Source of the DNA: Sacculina carcini
Lineage: Eukaryota > Arthropoda > Thecostraca > Sacculinidae
DNA: 64,000 nucleotides
NCBI GenBank assembly: GCA_916048095.2
Contig: OU696575.1
Coordinates: 9,390,468 to 9,454,467, forward strand
Reading direction: 5' to 3'
The position numbers and the translations under genes are program-made. The notes beneath the pieces were generated by a model that was not told where the DNA came from, made no database searches, and worked only from the letters and a program-made list of their open reading frames with translations. The number at the start of each line of letters is the position of its first letter. The stretch's first letter is position 1. Below are positions 33,455-44,616 of the stretch, piece after piece.

Positions 33455-33524
<70 letters not shown>
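33455..33524. repeat. (TA)n microsatellite at the LINE-J 3' end
   Basis: Seventy bases of pure TA beginning 4 bases after the ORF2 stop. It probably grew from the element's 3' tail. Confidence 0.95.
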
Positions 33525-33527
<3 letters not shown>

Positions 33528-34772
33528 CAAGTATATGCGATTGTGTGTTTATTTGAAACTCTGTAAATGTGTCTGTATGAATGTACATGCGTGCGAGTGT
33601 GCATACAAGCTTGCTTGTATGCATGTAGTCATCCTGCGTGTGATCTATATTTGATTGTTGTCGACAATATAAATACCAGAATGAATGTGGCGCTAGCTAG
33701 CAAATAGTAGTAGTCTTGCTTAGTGTTTAAGTATCAGTCCGAAAAGAAGCGTGAGCTTGTCGGACTATTGTCACATGTGCTTATATGTCGTGTATACGTA
33801 CTCTGTGTACACGTACTATTGACTGAACTGCTTGTATGAGTGACCACTAAACTTACTTACTAACTTACACACACACACACCATTAGCAGCTTCGCTGTAA
33901 TTTTGATTTATCGAGGAAAGGCTCTACAAAAACGACAAAAGTTATATACAACACTTTCCTACAGACCGGCCCAACAAGAAACAACAAAAAACATTTTGAC
34001 TTTAATTGAGCTAAGTCGATAACAATTTGCCTAGTGCATAAATATCATCAGCATTTAACATGAATGATAGACATAGGACAATGGTATAATAGATTTAAGA
34101 ACAGATATAAGAACACAAGGAATGGTAAGAAAAGATCTCTAGGGAGATAAAATAGAACATGGTCAGAGCATGCAAATCGATATAAGACCGTTGTCTAGCA
34201 GATTACTCATCCGCTATAATATAGATCTTGTGTTTATCCCTACTGTGCGTTCAACCACCCTACTCAATGCTAGAGACAGTGGTCTTGTCGATTTAGTCGC
34301 CGAAAACCTGATAATGCATTGATGAGCATTCAGTGTGACTCGCTTTGAATGGAATGAAATTATCCCTGTGCGTTAGTGGAGATAAGGATATTAAATAATA
34401 GACAAATATAGCAATTTAATTGAATAATAGACCGCCTCAATTAAGAATAATGAAATAATAAAATTAATCAAGTACTTTAGAAAATGATTTTGCTAATACA
34501 AAAATCGAATATTAATCAACAATAATATAACTAAAAATAGGTAATTCATATTAATATTAAATGTTAAGCATTTAATAACATTTTAAATATTTCATTAAAT
34601 AAAGATATTTTTATCCTTTTATCGAGTTTTGGTCATTGATTACCACCTACCCTGTCACCTACAGCTTCCATTAGTTCACAGCGGTTTTGATACACACACG
34701 CGCACACATACGCACTGATGTCCATTGTGAGGAGATGAGATTGTGGATTATGGGACGAGCAGGCAAGACAAG
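33525..34772. other. Non-coding intron stretch
   Basis: GT-rich, then AT-rich. A TATAAATA box-like site near 33669 and short CA repeats at 33868-33880 are visible, but there is no gene. The 34000-34670 part is very AT-rich. Confidence 0.45.
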
Positions 34773-35095
34773 CGATAGCCTACATGACACACACACATAT
34801 ATATATATACTCATGAACAGCACACACACCCACACAAACACACAAACACAAACACACAAACACACACACACAAACACATGTACACTTGCACAGACAGGCA
34901 GTCGGAGAGACGGACTCACAAACACGATATATATGGGAGTGTGTTCGTACAATTTATCCTTCATCCACTGTATGACACACCCACATACACACGTTGATGT
35001 ATGTACTTGCAAAAGTATTAAGGACTCACAGACACACACGTGCACATACACACACACACATTCATAAACACACGTACACATACATAATTCATACA
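34773..35095. repeat. CA-rich imperfect microsatellite region
   Basis: Repeated CACACA and CAAACACA units in several blocks. Open frames on both strands (Thr-His, Cys-Val) are artefacts. Confidence 0.85.
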
Positions 35096-36560
35096 CAGGC
35101 ATATACATGTCCATGTGTGCATATGATGCATAGGAAACGATATACAACGTCAAGTCAGTCGACAAATCAATTGATAGACAAATGCGTTCATATTTATCGA
35201 AAATAATGGACGGAAATAAATGTACATTGAATTTGCAAAAAATCGGACGGAAATATAATTGCATGATATGATATACTAAATACATCTCAGTCTCAGATAT
35301 CCTACCGCCTGATCAACATGAATGATTGAAAATGAACGATAACCAAAATATAAAGTCAAGTCTTTTATAAAAAAAACTTTATTTTTTTCAAAACTTCAAT
35401 TGAAATTTACCAGCGTGTAGAAATTGAGGCGAGTCGATCTTGGCAGCATTGAGGGGACTAAATGACAATTGAAACACATTGAACACATTATGTCCTCAAA
35501 TACAAGACGGTTTTCATTGCAAATTATATTCCTATACTGTTATTTAAATTACAAAATCTTACTATTTTGCCTGACACTAAAATTTGCAATACATTTAATA
35601 AGTCAATATTACAAACATTAAAAGAATGCATGTTTTATAGTAAATATGTGGAGAAAATACTATAAGTATAAGCAAATTGACACTATAAACTGTAGTCAAC
35701 AATGCACATTCACTAAATTAAAACCTGAATTGGTTTTTGATAAGCGTATATATACGGTTGCTTGTGCGTGTGTGTGTATGCGTGTGTGTGCTTGTGTGTA
35801 TGTGTGTGTGTGAGTGCTTGTGGGTGCATGGGTACAGGGTTCATATGGGCCTTATTGGAATATTACGTCTCTATCGCCGATTCGTGATGTGCCTGCCAAT
35901 TCACAGCGCCAATAATTGTGTGCACCCGCACGACATATACGGTATAGCGTCTATCACATATAATATGCACGGGTTATAGCGGTCATGCTATATATAGCGA
36001 TAACACTGTTCTCATTTCATCTCGTTTATTAATTTTTGAATGATCATAATGAATCTTGTGGGTATGTGGCTTGAGGATTATGATTCTGGGTTGACCGGTT
36101 TTGAGCGTTGAGTCAGCAATGAGTCAGATACTTCCGGAGATCATGTTACTACTTGAACAAAAGTGTGTTTTCTCTTTATTTTAATAAGCAATTAGTAATT
36201 GGTCGCAGCAATTTGTCAAGCAAATTGGTAAGCAGTATGCGTTAACGTTCTTTTCTATACTACGCTTTTTGTCAATCAAATTTGTGATTTTTTCTAAATT
36301 GTGATTAAATAAAATATTGATCTTATTTAACCTGCTGATGTTTTTAGCCCAGTATGTGTGTATGTGTGTGTATGTTTGTGCTTGTTTGTGCTTGTGTGTG
36401 TGTGTGTGTGTGTTTCCGTATTTGTGTTTGTGTGTGTGCTTTATGCGTACATTGAGTGTATAGTTTAAATATTTAACTCCCTCAAAACCATTGTTATTCA
36501 ACGGGAATATTCAAATACTTTTGCATGGTGGTTTGAAATTTCTCCTTCCATTAGAACATG
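35096..36560. other. Non-coding intron stretch with GT blocks
   Basis: AT-rich. GT repeats at about 35768-35822 and 36356-36440. No gene, RNA or transposon end recognised. Confidence 0.45.
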
Positions 36561-37060
36561 CTCAATACAGATGAACAAACAAACAAACAATATATTCGAT
36601 TTAGCGCACATACACATGCGCGCGCAACATAACACCAATGGTAACCAACAACGCTGAATACAGAAAAAGAACACAAAACACAAAAATTCAAATGCAGAGC
36701 AAATCACACGTCAAAAAGGCAGTATAATTAGAGGAAAATATCTACAACAGTAAGCACATGACAAGAGCAGAGTAAGCCATGAAATCAGACTGTAGCATAG
36801 CGAGTGAGAGTATGTGAGGAGGGATCAAACGACGAGTTGAACAAGTAATCGAAAAGAGAAGAACTCAAGGAAAAGGAAGGAGCATGAACAATAGTAGCAG
36901 GAAGAGAGTTGAACAAACGAGGAGCAGGAAAGAAAACGATTTAGCGGACCAAGCTGATTCGTTGAGAGCACGAGAGCAGACGAGAGGACGAGAATTGCGA
37001 GAATATGCATAATATATAGCACAGATGACGAACCTAACCATATCCATCGATAAATCTAAA
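36561..37060 (-). mobile_element. LINE-L: short 3' fragment of the TTG/GCGC-tailed LINE group
   Basis: The minus strand encodes SRNSRPLVCSRALNESAWSA, then KSFSFLLLVCSTLF, matching the ORF2 C-terminus of LINE-N (PVPLVCPPALNQSSWSSKSF). The 3' end at about 36561-36610 has (AAAC)n and TTTAGCGCACA on the + strand, the reversed family end. The rest of the element is missing through 5' truncation. Confidence 0.7.
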
Positions 37061-37515
37061 CTTAACCTACTAGGTATTAGGAAGCTTTTGATAGGAAATT
37101 TGTCCAACGTGGCCATATGCAAGTGTGGAATGCTATAACCATAACAATAGACCAAATAGCGCAAATAGACCGTCAGACGTAATTTGCATCGCCCACAAGT
37201 CAATAACGACGTCTGAGAAATGACTAGATATGTTGGAAGATGTATGACGCTGGAATTTTGCGCTGTTATACATGTTGAGCTGCAATGTGTTCTTATCAAT
37301 TGGTTGGTTGTCGTGTTGATGCATGCACAAGGCACTCAAAGCTGTTGAGAAATGTTCACTTGACACGCCAAGCTCATTTTTTACGGCAATACCATTTTCA
37401 GCGCAATATTGCGCGGCGCTAAAGCATATTGCTTTGTTTTGGTACATATTGTTTTGTTCGCTGTTCAACAGGAGAATTGTTCAGTCCATTTATTTCAAGC
37501 TATTGAGTTGCATTA
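37061..37515. other. Unassigned intron sequence
   Basis: No recognised feature between LINE-L and the tandem array. Confidence 0.4.
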
Positions 37516-37956
37516 ATACCCGCCCGTTGTGAGGAACAATTCATAAAAATATTGCAAATTAAAAAATATATAAGGTAAACTCATAAAAACCTTAATCAAT
37601 TGAAAAGTCTAAATTTCATTATTTTTAATTTAATTTTGACAAAATATGTCTACTACTCAATATTTAAAACCGCCCGACGTGCGGAATAATTCAGAACTCG
37701 AACATCATCCGTTCTGGATCTTGAAGTCAAATCCGTTAGTTTTGTATATGAATTCATTCTAAACGGTGAAATTGAACGTTTTATTGTCTATAGTTGCTGC
37801 CCGCGGAACATTTATATTTCATAAAAATGAGCCATCGCTTAGTTTGCGTTTGAAGCCCTTGATCTATACCATTGAACCCGCGCAATTATGTCACCTCATA
37901 TTGAAGCATACATACACAGACAGACAGATAATTTCTTTTATATATACAAAAATGAA

Positions 37957-38013
<57 letters not shown>

Positions 38014-38760
38014 AACCTGCCCGTCGTGCTGAATAATTCAGAACTCTGACCAAAAAAATGAAAAATGACTAAACGTTTTTATCATAATGTTTTCAAAATA
38101 TATTTATATCTTAACATCACCATCTAGCATTAAGACCCGCCCAATGTGTAGAAAAATTAATAAAGTAAAATAGATATTGAATTAATAAAAAACGATTAGA
38201 AATTTAAAAAGATAAAGTAAACCCATTAAAACTCATAAACAATAGAAAAGTCTAAATATGAATGTTTTTATTTTAGATGTGGCAAAAAATTTTCCCTCGA
38301 ACAACCTCGTATTTAAACCCGCCCGTCGTGCGGAACTATTAATAAAATATAATGAATCAATAAGCAAAAAGCTTATCCAATAGAAGAATATAAATTTGTA
38401 AATTCTTGTTTTAATTATTGACGAAATTTTTTCCCTCAGCACTGCTCAAATTCAACCCGTCCTTCGTGTGTAGTAATTCAGAAGTGTAACACTATCAAAA
38501 CAGTGAAAATTTCTGTCATCTCTATAATTCCAGATTAATGCTTCCGCTAAAACAGCATATACATATAGTTGGCATTGCATGATATTACAACCCATATCCT
38601 TACGCAACTTGAGCGTATGCAACTTGAAATTATACCAATTAAATTACACATTAAAATTCAGTAGTTTACTTTGTTCCCTGTAGCATTTTACCCACCCGTC
38701 GTTCGGAACAATTCATGAGTAAATATTGAGGACAATAAAACCTTTCTATTCAGTATAGTG
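37516..38760. repeat. Diverged tandem array with CCCGCCCGTCGTGCGGAA motif
   Basis: The motif recurs at about 37519, 37671, 37797, 38016, 38132, 38318, 38455 and 38691, each followed by AATTCA or ATTAAT and preceded by ATTTAAA. Spacing is roughly 115-240 bases. Between motifs the sequence TTTTAATTTAATTTTGACAA and TTCCCTC recurs. A CAGA run (37917-37930) and a (TA)n run (37959-38010) interrupt it. It looks like an old satellite or the core repeats of a Helitron-like/pearl-like element. Non-coding. Confidence 0.7.
37959..38010. repeat. (TA)n microsatellite inside the array
   Basis: Pure TA run following CAGACAGACAG and TTCTTTTATATATAC. The same CAGA-then-TA order appears at the right end of the next array. 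Confidence 0.9.
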
Positions 38761-38859
38761 TAGCATTAATTAATTGTGACTGGGCTTCAGTAAAATTTAA
38801 TCAGTGTATATACCTGTGTAATCGCAAGTGTGCACAATGGCTGTCAAATTGGCAACATG

Positions 38860-39787
38860 TAATTTTGAGTTTACACCGCTGTAACTTCCTTTAGGTACAC
38901 TTTGGAGAACTAAATATTATGCCTTTTTGTAGAAAACAAATTTTTTAGCACGATGGTGTAATTTATTTTTATGTGTGACTAATCGTTACTGAGAAATAGG
39001 GAGAAAAAGATTAAATTTTTGTCGCCCGGTGTTCAAGTGAAATTCTGGATGTATTTGAGAATTATGCCAATACTACACGTTTTGTGTATCATTTATAAGT
39101 ATATATTATAGCCTATCTAGTAGAACATAACATTGTCTACACAGCGGTATAATTTGTATAGCTATGCCTATGCTGGTTTATGAGGAGTAGATAGCAGAAT
39201 ATTGACCAAAATATTCACGTTTCTCGGTGCAAATTTTGCCTTTTTGACTTTGTCATTTTGACTTCACACCGCCTCAACTTTTTTATACACTCTGGAAAAT
39301 TATAATTTATACAGTGCTGTAGAAAACAATTCCCAGCATGATGGTATTATTTATTTAGATGTGTGATGTTTATTTGTTGAGAAATAGAGAAAAAAGTATA
39401 GCAAATCGGACGCGTGGAGTGTAAATATAATTTTGAATGTAGATTGAAATTTTGTAATTTTTACATATTTTATAATAAATTTTTAGATATAAAATTTAAT
39501 TTATCTTGTAGAACAGATATTTTTCTACACAGTTGTCTAGTTTGTATAGCTGTCCCTTTGTTGGTTTATGAAAAGTAGATAGTAGAATATTGACCAAAAT
39601 TTTCGCATTTTTCAGGGTTCGTTTTGTCTTTTTACCGCTATAACCATTTTTGGTTTTAGTTTAAAAAAATTTACGTTAACCTGTCGTGTAGCCAAGAACA
39701 TTCTCAATGTAATGGTATACATTTTTAGCGGATACATCAAATAATAACTGAGTAGCAGCTTGCAGAAAATGGACCTAGGAGGGTGGG
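38860..39787. repeat. Tandem repeat of about 380 bp, about 2.4 copies
   Basis: Units start near 38867 (TTTACACCGCTGTAAC), 39260 (TTCACACCGCCTCAAC) and 39630 (TTTACCGCTATAACC). Each full unit then shows GTAGAAAACAA, AGCA(C/T)GATGGT, GAGAAATAG, TCTACACAG and GTAGATAG(C/T)AGAATATTGACC in the same order. It is non-coding and ends in a CAGA/TAGA microsatellite. Isolated copies of parts occur at 57100-57330. Confidence 0.8.
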
Positions 39788-39845
39788 ACACACAGACAGA
39801 CAGACAGACAGACAGACAGAGTATCTTTTATATAGATAGATAGAT
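39788..39845. repeat. (CAGA)n ... (TAGA)n microsatellite terminus
   Basis: CAGACAGACAGA, then GTATCTTTTATA, then TAGATAGATAGA. The same style of end occurs at 37917-37960 beside the other array. Confidence 0.9.
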
Positions 39846-40244
39846 GAGGAATTCAGCGTGTGCGAGAACTGACTGCTGATTTTAAAAAGATGCGAACACT
39901 GAAAAAGGTTGAGAACCACTGATGCAGATGATTCAAATATAATTTGCAGGTTTTGTTGGTCTATTGTGTGATTATATACCAGATACATGATATTTCGATG
40001 GAATGTGTTTTACACATGAAATTCAAATGAGGCGATAAATCTAAGATGCATGTCTTGTCAATATATGATAAGTATTTGTTTAGAAAAATATAACTGGATA
40101 TTACTCAAAAAATTAAAAAATCAAAGCAAAACACAACACAAAATACAATAAACGAAAACACTATAAGAGAAATGTAACCTATAGACTTTAAGCTATAAAA
40201 AGCTATAACCTTTGCGGCAGAGGAATCAAATACTGTGGACTTAA
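39846..40244. other. Unassigned intron sequence
   Basis: AT-rich, no feature recognised. Confidence 0.4.
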
Positions 40245-40520
40245 CTAACTGCCTCATGTCGTAAAAAGCGACTAGAGACAGAAAGTGCTTGGTCAGGACA
40301 GATATTGTATAAATACTGGTAACATGTAGCCCACTACTACCAGCCTCATGGTCGATGTGTAGGCGACTAAACAGGCGTCCACACTGGCTCTACCAGTAAG
40401 GAGGGTGGCTAGACTCCCAGCAGGACTAAAAACAGGACATATAAAAAGGTGGACGAGCTGCTATTCAGCCAATGGTCATCTAACAACTGAGGATGTCTAT
40501 AGATTTCCAGTCATAGCTGT
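40245..40520 (+). repeat. SINE-like dispersed repeat, copy 1
   Basis: It shares an ordered set of blocks with 63030-63235: GGCGACTAAAC(A/C)GGC, GAGGGTGGCTAGAC, CCAG/CCGACAGGA, AAAACAGGAC/AAACAAAACCT, GGTGGACGAGCT and GCCAATGGTCATCTA. The copies differ by substitutions and small gaps, so they are an old family. No clear A/B boxes were confirmed, so the SINE label is tentative; it could be part of another retroelement. Confidence 0.5.
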
Positions 40521-40689
40521 GCACCCCCGTCTTACTGCGGAATCTCCACTCTCCTTCTTCTCGAAGATTGTCACTTTGAGTTTCTGGTCTACTTCATACT
40601 TTTTATCGATTGCATATATATTCTCTTAATCATACTGTATTGATTTCAGATTTGAATTGAAGCAGTTCATTCTGCACAAATATAACGCA

Positions 40690-41215
40690 TCTGCAACCTG
40701 CAATCGCGACGCCAAGAGGGGGATAGGGGAGCTTGATCCCCCTGAAATGTTCCCCCTAAACTCCTCTAAAATTATCACCATGAATATTTGAAGTATAATT
40801 CCTCGTGTTTCTTAGGGTGAGCATATGTCCTGTTTTCGCGGACATGTGCTCGTTTTGCGGTATGTTCGGCCTGTCAGGTTTCGTTTTGAAAGACGCTCCA
40901 AATTTTTGGAGTTTGTACAGTTAGAGTAGTAAATTCAATAGTTTCATCTGAGAGTGTATAATGCTTTGATCCGTGGCTAAAAAAGCCATCAAAACATTTG
41001 CCAATTTTGTCAGGTATATGAAAAGGTCAAGTTTACAGTGAAAGCCTGAATTTTTCACGCGCGCACAAAAATATCCTTATTTTAGAGATTCGCGTTATTC
41101 GCGATCGCGATTCGCGATATTTTAGAGATTTTAGAGACAAGCCCACACATTTTCCCTTAGCACCCTCTCAGCTCCCCTCCCGCCGAAAAATTTATGGCGC
41201 CTGGCTACCTGTGAT
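40690..41215. mobile_element. hAT-like debris, probably two nested elements
   Basis: The left part (GACGCCAAGAGGGGGATAGG) and the right part reverse-complemented (CAGGTAGCCAGGCGCCAT) resemble hAT ends. Inside, TAGGGTGAGCATATGTCCTG at 40823 resembles a second hAT terminus. No 8-bp duplications were found at the outer ends, and nothing is coded. A CG-rich palindrome TCGCGATCGCGA lies at about 41099. Confidence 0.4.
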
Positions 41216-42575
41216 TGAGTTATAAGGTTGAGATATCTCAATCAACTCAAGCGCTACACGCAGGTAGTGAAAATGGGAAAGTGCCTGGTTCAACTATTGA
41301 CGAGTAACGCCACATAAGCTAGGCAGTTTACCGACTTTTTACAGTAAACATTTCGTTTATACCCTAGTGTTATAATATATCCTGATGTATATCCTGTATG
41401 TTATATCCTGATGTAATAATATAATTTTTTTCATTAATATTTTCCAACACATATTGTTGATCGTAAGATTTGTGCTCAATTTACAATTTCATCATATTAT
41501 TTACCTTATTATATTTTACTTCAATTGTTGATTTATTCGTTTTTTTCTTATTTCACTCTCGTGTGTGACTTTAAGCAGCCATATTGAATGACTGATAAGA
41601 ACGGTGAAACTCCTTGAACCCTTGTCTGCTTTCTGATCAGTTATCCTAGCTTTTTGTAATATTTTACCTTCGCTTGCCTTTGGAATGTCTCAATAAGTGA
41701 GCATAGATATTCAGCTCAAATCAGCCACACAGTCTCAATAGAGAACAAGTCAAAACATCAATACAGTGCTGAGCTAAAAAAACAAAGCTATAAAATTGTG
41801 ACAACCAACTGATTTATCAATTGACGACATGCATGCACGAATAATCAGTATATTCACCTTTATAAGTAAGGCATTGATTGAATATAACAATTTCAATTAC
41901 ACCAGAAACAATTGCTTAAAAGATAAAATGCTGTTGACGATACAAAAACAAAACCATACCAAAACAAAAATCGATTTGTCGTTGAAGTATTGAGCCAAGT
42001 AATTTAGCTGCGACGTTTTGCAAAGGCATGCAAACAACACTTTGTTTTAGTAAAAATATGTGCGTAAGTTCTCATCATAATTGAAAATAAGATATATTAA
42101 TACCTAGTAATATCTGGCATTCCATATTTCTTAAAAGTCATCCCCATATCATTCATGTCTACCATTTCTTTCATACATATTGAATTGTGGTATGCAAGCG
42201 CCTATGTTGTTCGTACTGCATATATCATTGACTCGAATGACCTTTGCAAATGTTTGCATTTGTCGCAACATTATCAAACAATATACAAGTCAGGTAAGGC
42301 TTGCAGTTGCTTTCCATAAGTCTGGAAAAAAATTGAATTGACGTAAGACAGTATTGTGACCTCGCTCGTCGACCGATATATGTTGGGAAAATTTGTAGAG
42401 TCGTCTATTCGGCCAATTTGAGACACCATACACAGCTCTACTGAAGCATTCGGACATTACGGACAGTCTGCACAGCTATTTACCTGCTGCAGAAGGCAAG
42501 CAATCGTATTCGTAATCCACTCGAGCACTTCTCGTTAATGATACGACAACGAGACATTGTACAAGAGGCAGTGGA
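41216..42575. other. Upstream flank of the DNase I-like frame
   Basis: AT-rich intron sequence without transposon signatures that I recognise. It may contain the promoter of the nested gene. A weak TATA-like GATATATG lies at 42375. No exon was recognised. Confidence 0.4.
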
Positions 42576-43997
42576 ATGAAGGGAGACACGTGGAGACAAG
42601 AACGTAACAGGTTCCGACTGACGCTATTCGTTTGGCTGCTGTCCGACAGTTGCTGCATTCATGGAATTATCCTCAACGTCGGCAGTTATCATGTACAATG
42701 GTGCATACATCCCAAGCAAAACAATGAACTTAAGGACTATGTTCAGTCATTCGGTGAGTTATTTTTGACGTATGACCTCATATTTGTGGCGTATACACAA
42801 ATCAGCCATACGCAAAGGTCCTTTTTGACAGGCATAACAAGCACTGTCAACAGGAATAGCGTGCATACGAATAACAGGAAAAGATATTTAAAACATGGTC
42901 AATTCGTGTACTCGCAAAATATAATAACAATTGAAGAATGCAGTCGTCAGTGCTCGGATTCGGTTTTGTATGACCGTAATGATCTTGTTTGTATGTTCAA
43001 GACCAACAGATCCATACCGGCGCGGATTTTCACGGCAATCGGATACAATTCAAAATTTGGAGCCCTACAGTCCAGCATCAATGAAATTACCGCTATTGTC
43101 AAATGCACCCAGCAGAGGTTTGGTGCGAACCATCCGATAATTGTCATGGGTAATATAAATCCAGATCATCGAGGACTCAGCATAAATGATGCCTTTTGGG
43201 AGGGAGGATACACGGATTTTTCACCTCTGGAAAAAAATGACAATCGAGTATATATGCCAGCCAATTTTGTTATTGTGTATGGCGATATGCGTGGATCTTT
43301 GATTAAGGGTTCTTCGGTAAACTTACCACTGCTGAAAACACACTCGGGAAAAAGGGCCATGCTTCGAAACCATCCTATCCTAGTGAAAATAGATACAGAT
43401 AAGTTGACAAGCCCGATTACTGAAACCAGCGTTGCAGAGAGCATGTCTGAGAGCATTTCTCTCATGCCTAAACAAATTTCACCCGAAAATAATACACCTA
43501 ATCAGCCGTATCAATACCCGATATCCCAACAAGCTGCGGAAAGCGACGTTGGTATTTCTTCCTTTCAGACGGAGGAAGCGGATTCATATTGGAACCAGCA
43601 ACCATCAACACATCAGGCAACATCTCAGAGTTGGACTACACCAGCAGCTTATAGCGTTCACTCTGAAGCCCATTGCAGTTACCAAAGCCCGGAATGGGTT
43701 AACTGTCCAAGTTCATTTGACCAATATTACCACATCTTCACACAACCTGAGCCATACACGTATCAAAGCCCAGGTCAGTATGTCTTCGAGTTGCAGCAAG
43801 CACACGCACAGTATCAACCAGAGGAAGTTCTTCAAATGTTAGGATCCCCGGCACAGCCCATACAATCACCAACACATGAGGTTGACCGGTCTCATCAGAC
43901 ACAACTTCCGACTGTCCAGTACGATCGGCAACTTCCTGAGCCACAACAACCTTCTCCGTACTGGTATACTTATGTCGCTGACATTAACAACGAATGA
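42576..43997 (+). CDS. DNase I-fold protein with a Pro/Gln/Tyr-rich tail, likely catalytically dead, 473 aa
   Basis: A single uninterrupted frame. An in-frame stop 21 codons upstream (42513-42515) supports the ATG. Residues 11-30 (NRFRLTLFVWLLSDSCCIHG) look like a signal peptide. Residues 31-272 follow DNase I in order: IILNVGSY (KIAAFNIQT), YDLIFV (YDIALV), KRYLKHGQFVYSQNIITI (KERYLFVYRPDQVSAV), a small CSRQC pair where DNase I has its CxxC loop, INEITAIVKCTQQRF (IDALYDVYLDVQEKW), MGNIN at 191-195 (MGDFN), FVIVYGDMRGSLIKGSSVNL (DRIVVAGMLLRGAVVPDSAL) and RNHPILVKI (SDHYPVEVM). Positions expected to be catalytic (Glu, two His, Asp) mostly differ; one His remains. Residues 273-473 are P/Q/S/Y-rich. 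It lies inside the receptor intron on the same strand. It could be a retrocopy or a single-exon gene. Confidence 0.7.
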   Translation: MKGDTWRQERNRFRLTLFVWLLSDSCCIHGIILNVGSYHVQWCIHPKQNNELKDYVQSFGELFLTYDLIFVAYTQISHTQRSFLTGITSTVNRNSVHTNNRKRYLKHGQFVYSQNIITIEECSRQCSDSVLYDRNDLVCMFKTNRSIPARIFTAIGYNSKFGALQSSINEITAIVKCTQQRFGANHPIIVMGNINPDHRGLSINDAFWEGGYTDFSPLEKNDNRVYMPANFVIVYGDMRGSLIKGSSVNLPLLKTHSGKRAMLRNHPILVKIDTDKLTSPITETSVAESMSESISLMPKQISPENNTPNQPYQYPISQQAAESDVGISSFQTEEADSYWNQQPSTHQATSQSWTTPAAYSVHSEAHCSYQSPEWVNCPSSFDQYYHIFTQPEPYTYQSPGQYVFELQQAHAQYQPEEVLQMLGSPAQPIQSPTHEVDRSHQTQLPTVQYDRQLPEPQQPSPYWYTYVADINNE

Positions 43998-44342
43998 GCC
44001 AGAAACACCATGGTTAAGATACGAACACACATAACAGCAAGCTGGATGTGAACATGTGCCAGATTCCTTGCTGTTTGATTGCATATGCGAGAATTAACCA
44101 ACTTGACATAATTGACTAACCCACTAATTTATCATAAGTTTGAAGGTTATGTTTGATGGGATTGTATAGAATAGACTTATATAACAGCTTCAATCTTATA
44201 TATTCTCGACTAATAACGCTAATTACTCAAATTATATCACATAGTTTAGATTAGTTTTGAGCCTGTCTCATGTCAATTTATTATCTTCAACTAAAATGCA
44301 AATCGGTGATTATCGTGGTCTAAAATATTTGCATGGAAATAT
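43998..44342. other. Downstream flank of the DNase I-like frame
   Basis: AT-rich. No AATAAA lies close to the stop and no poly(A) tract marks a retrocopy end. Confidence 0.4.
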
Positions 44343-44517
44343 ACAACAACATCAACAAACCATGTATTTGGTATAGCGCACTAATTTGCAAAGGCGAGAA
44401 AACGTACAAAATAGAGCAAAATAAGGTATAAAAAGTGATATGAGCTCAAAAATAACAATTAAATGAGCTGAAGTGACAAGGCTCAAAAAGCAGGAATCAA
44501 GAGCAGGAAATATATAC
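44343..44517 (-). repeat. Older LINE 3' end abutting LINE-M
   Basis: On the + strand it begins with CAACAACATCAAC and CATGTATTTGGTATAGCGCA, the reversed family end. A second such end follows at 44518, so two 3' ends lie in tandem. Confidence 0.6.
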
Positions 44518-44616
44518 AACAATCAAGAAAATCAAGAAAATATATATAGCGCATGATCAGAGGCGAGACATAATAAAAGAATGGGATCAGAGAAGTCTAG
44601 CTGACAGAGAAAATAC

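Noticed and set aside
33656-33870. Possible solo LTR (TATAAATA box near its start)
   Set aside because: No partner repeat, no target duplication and no clear TG...CA borders.
42576-43997. DNase I-like frame as a LINE endonuclease
   Set aside because: No reverse transcriptase follows, it has a signal-peptide-like start, and the order of blocks including the small Cys pair fits DNase I better than LINE endonucleases.
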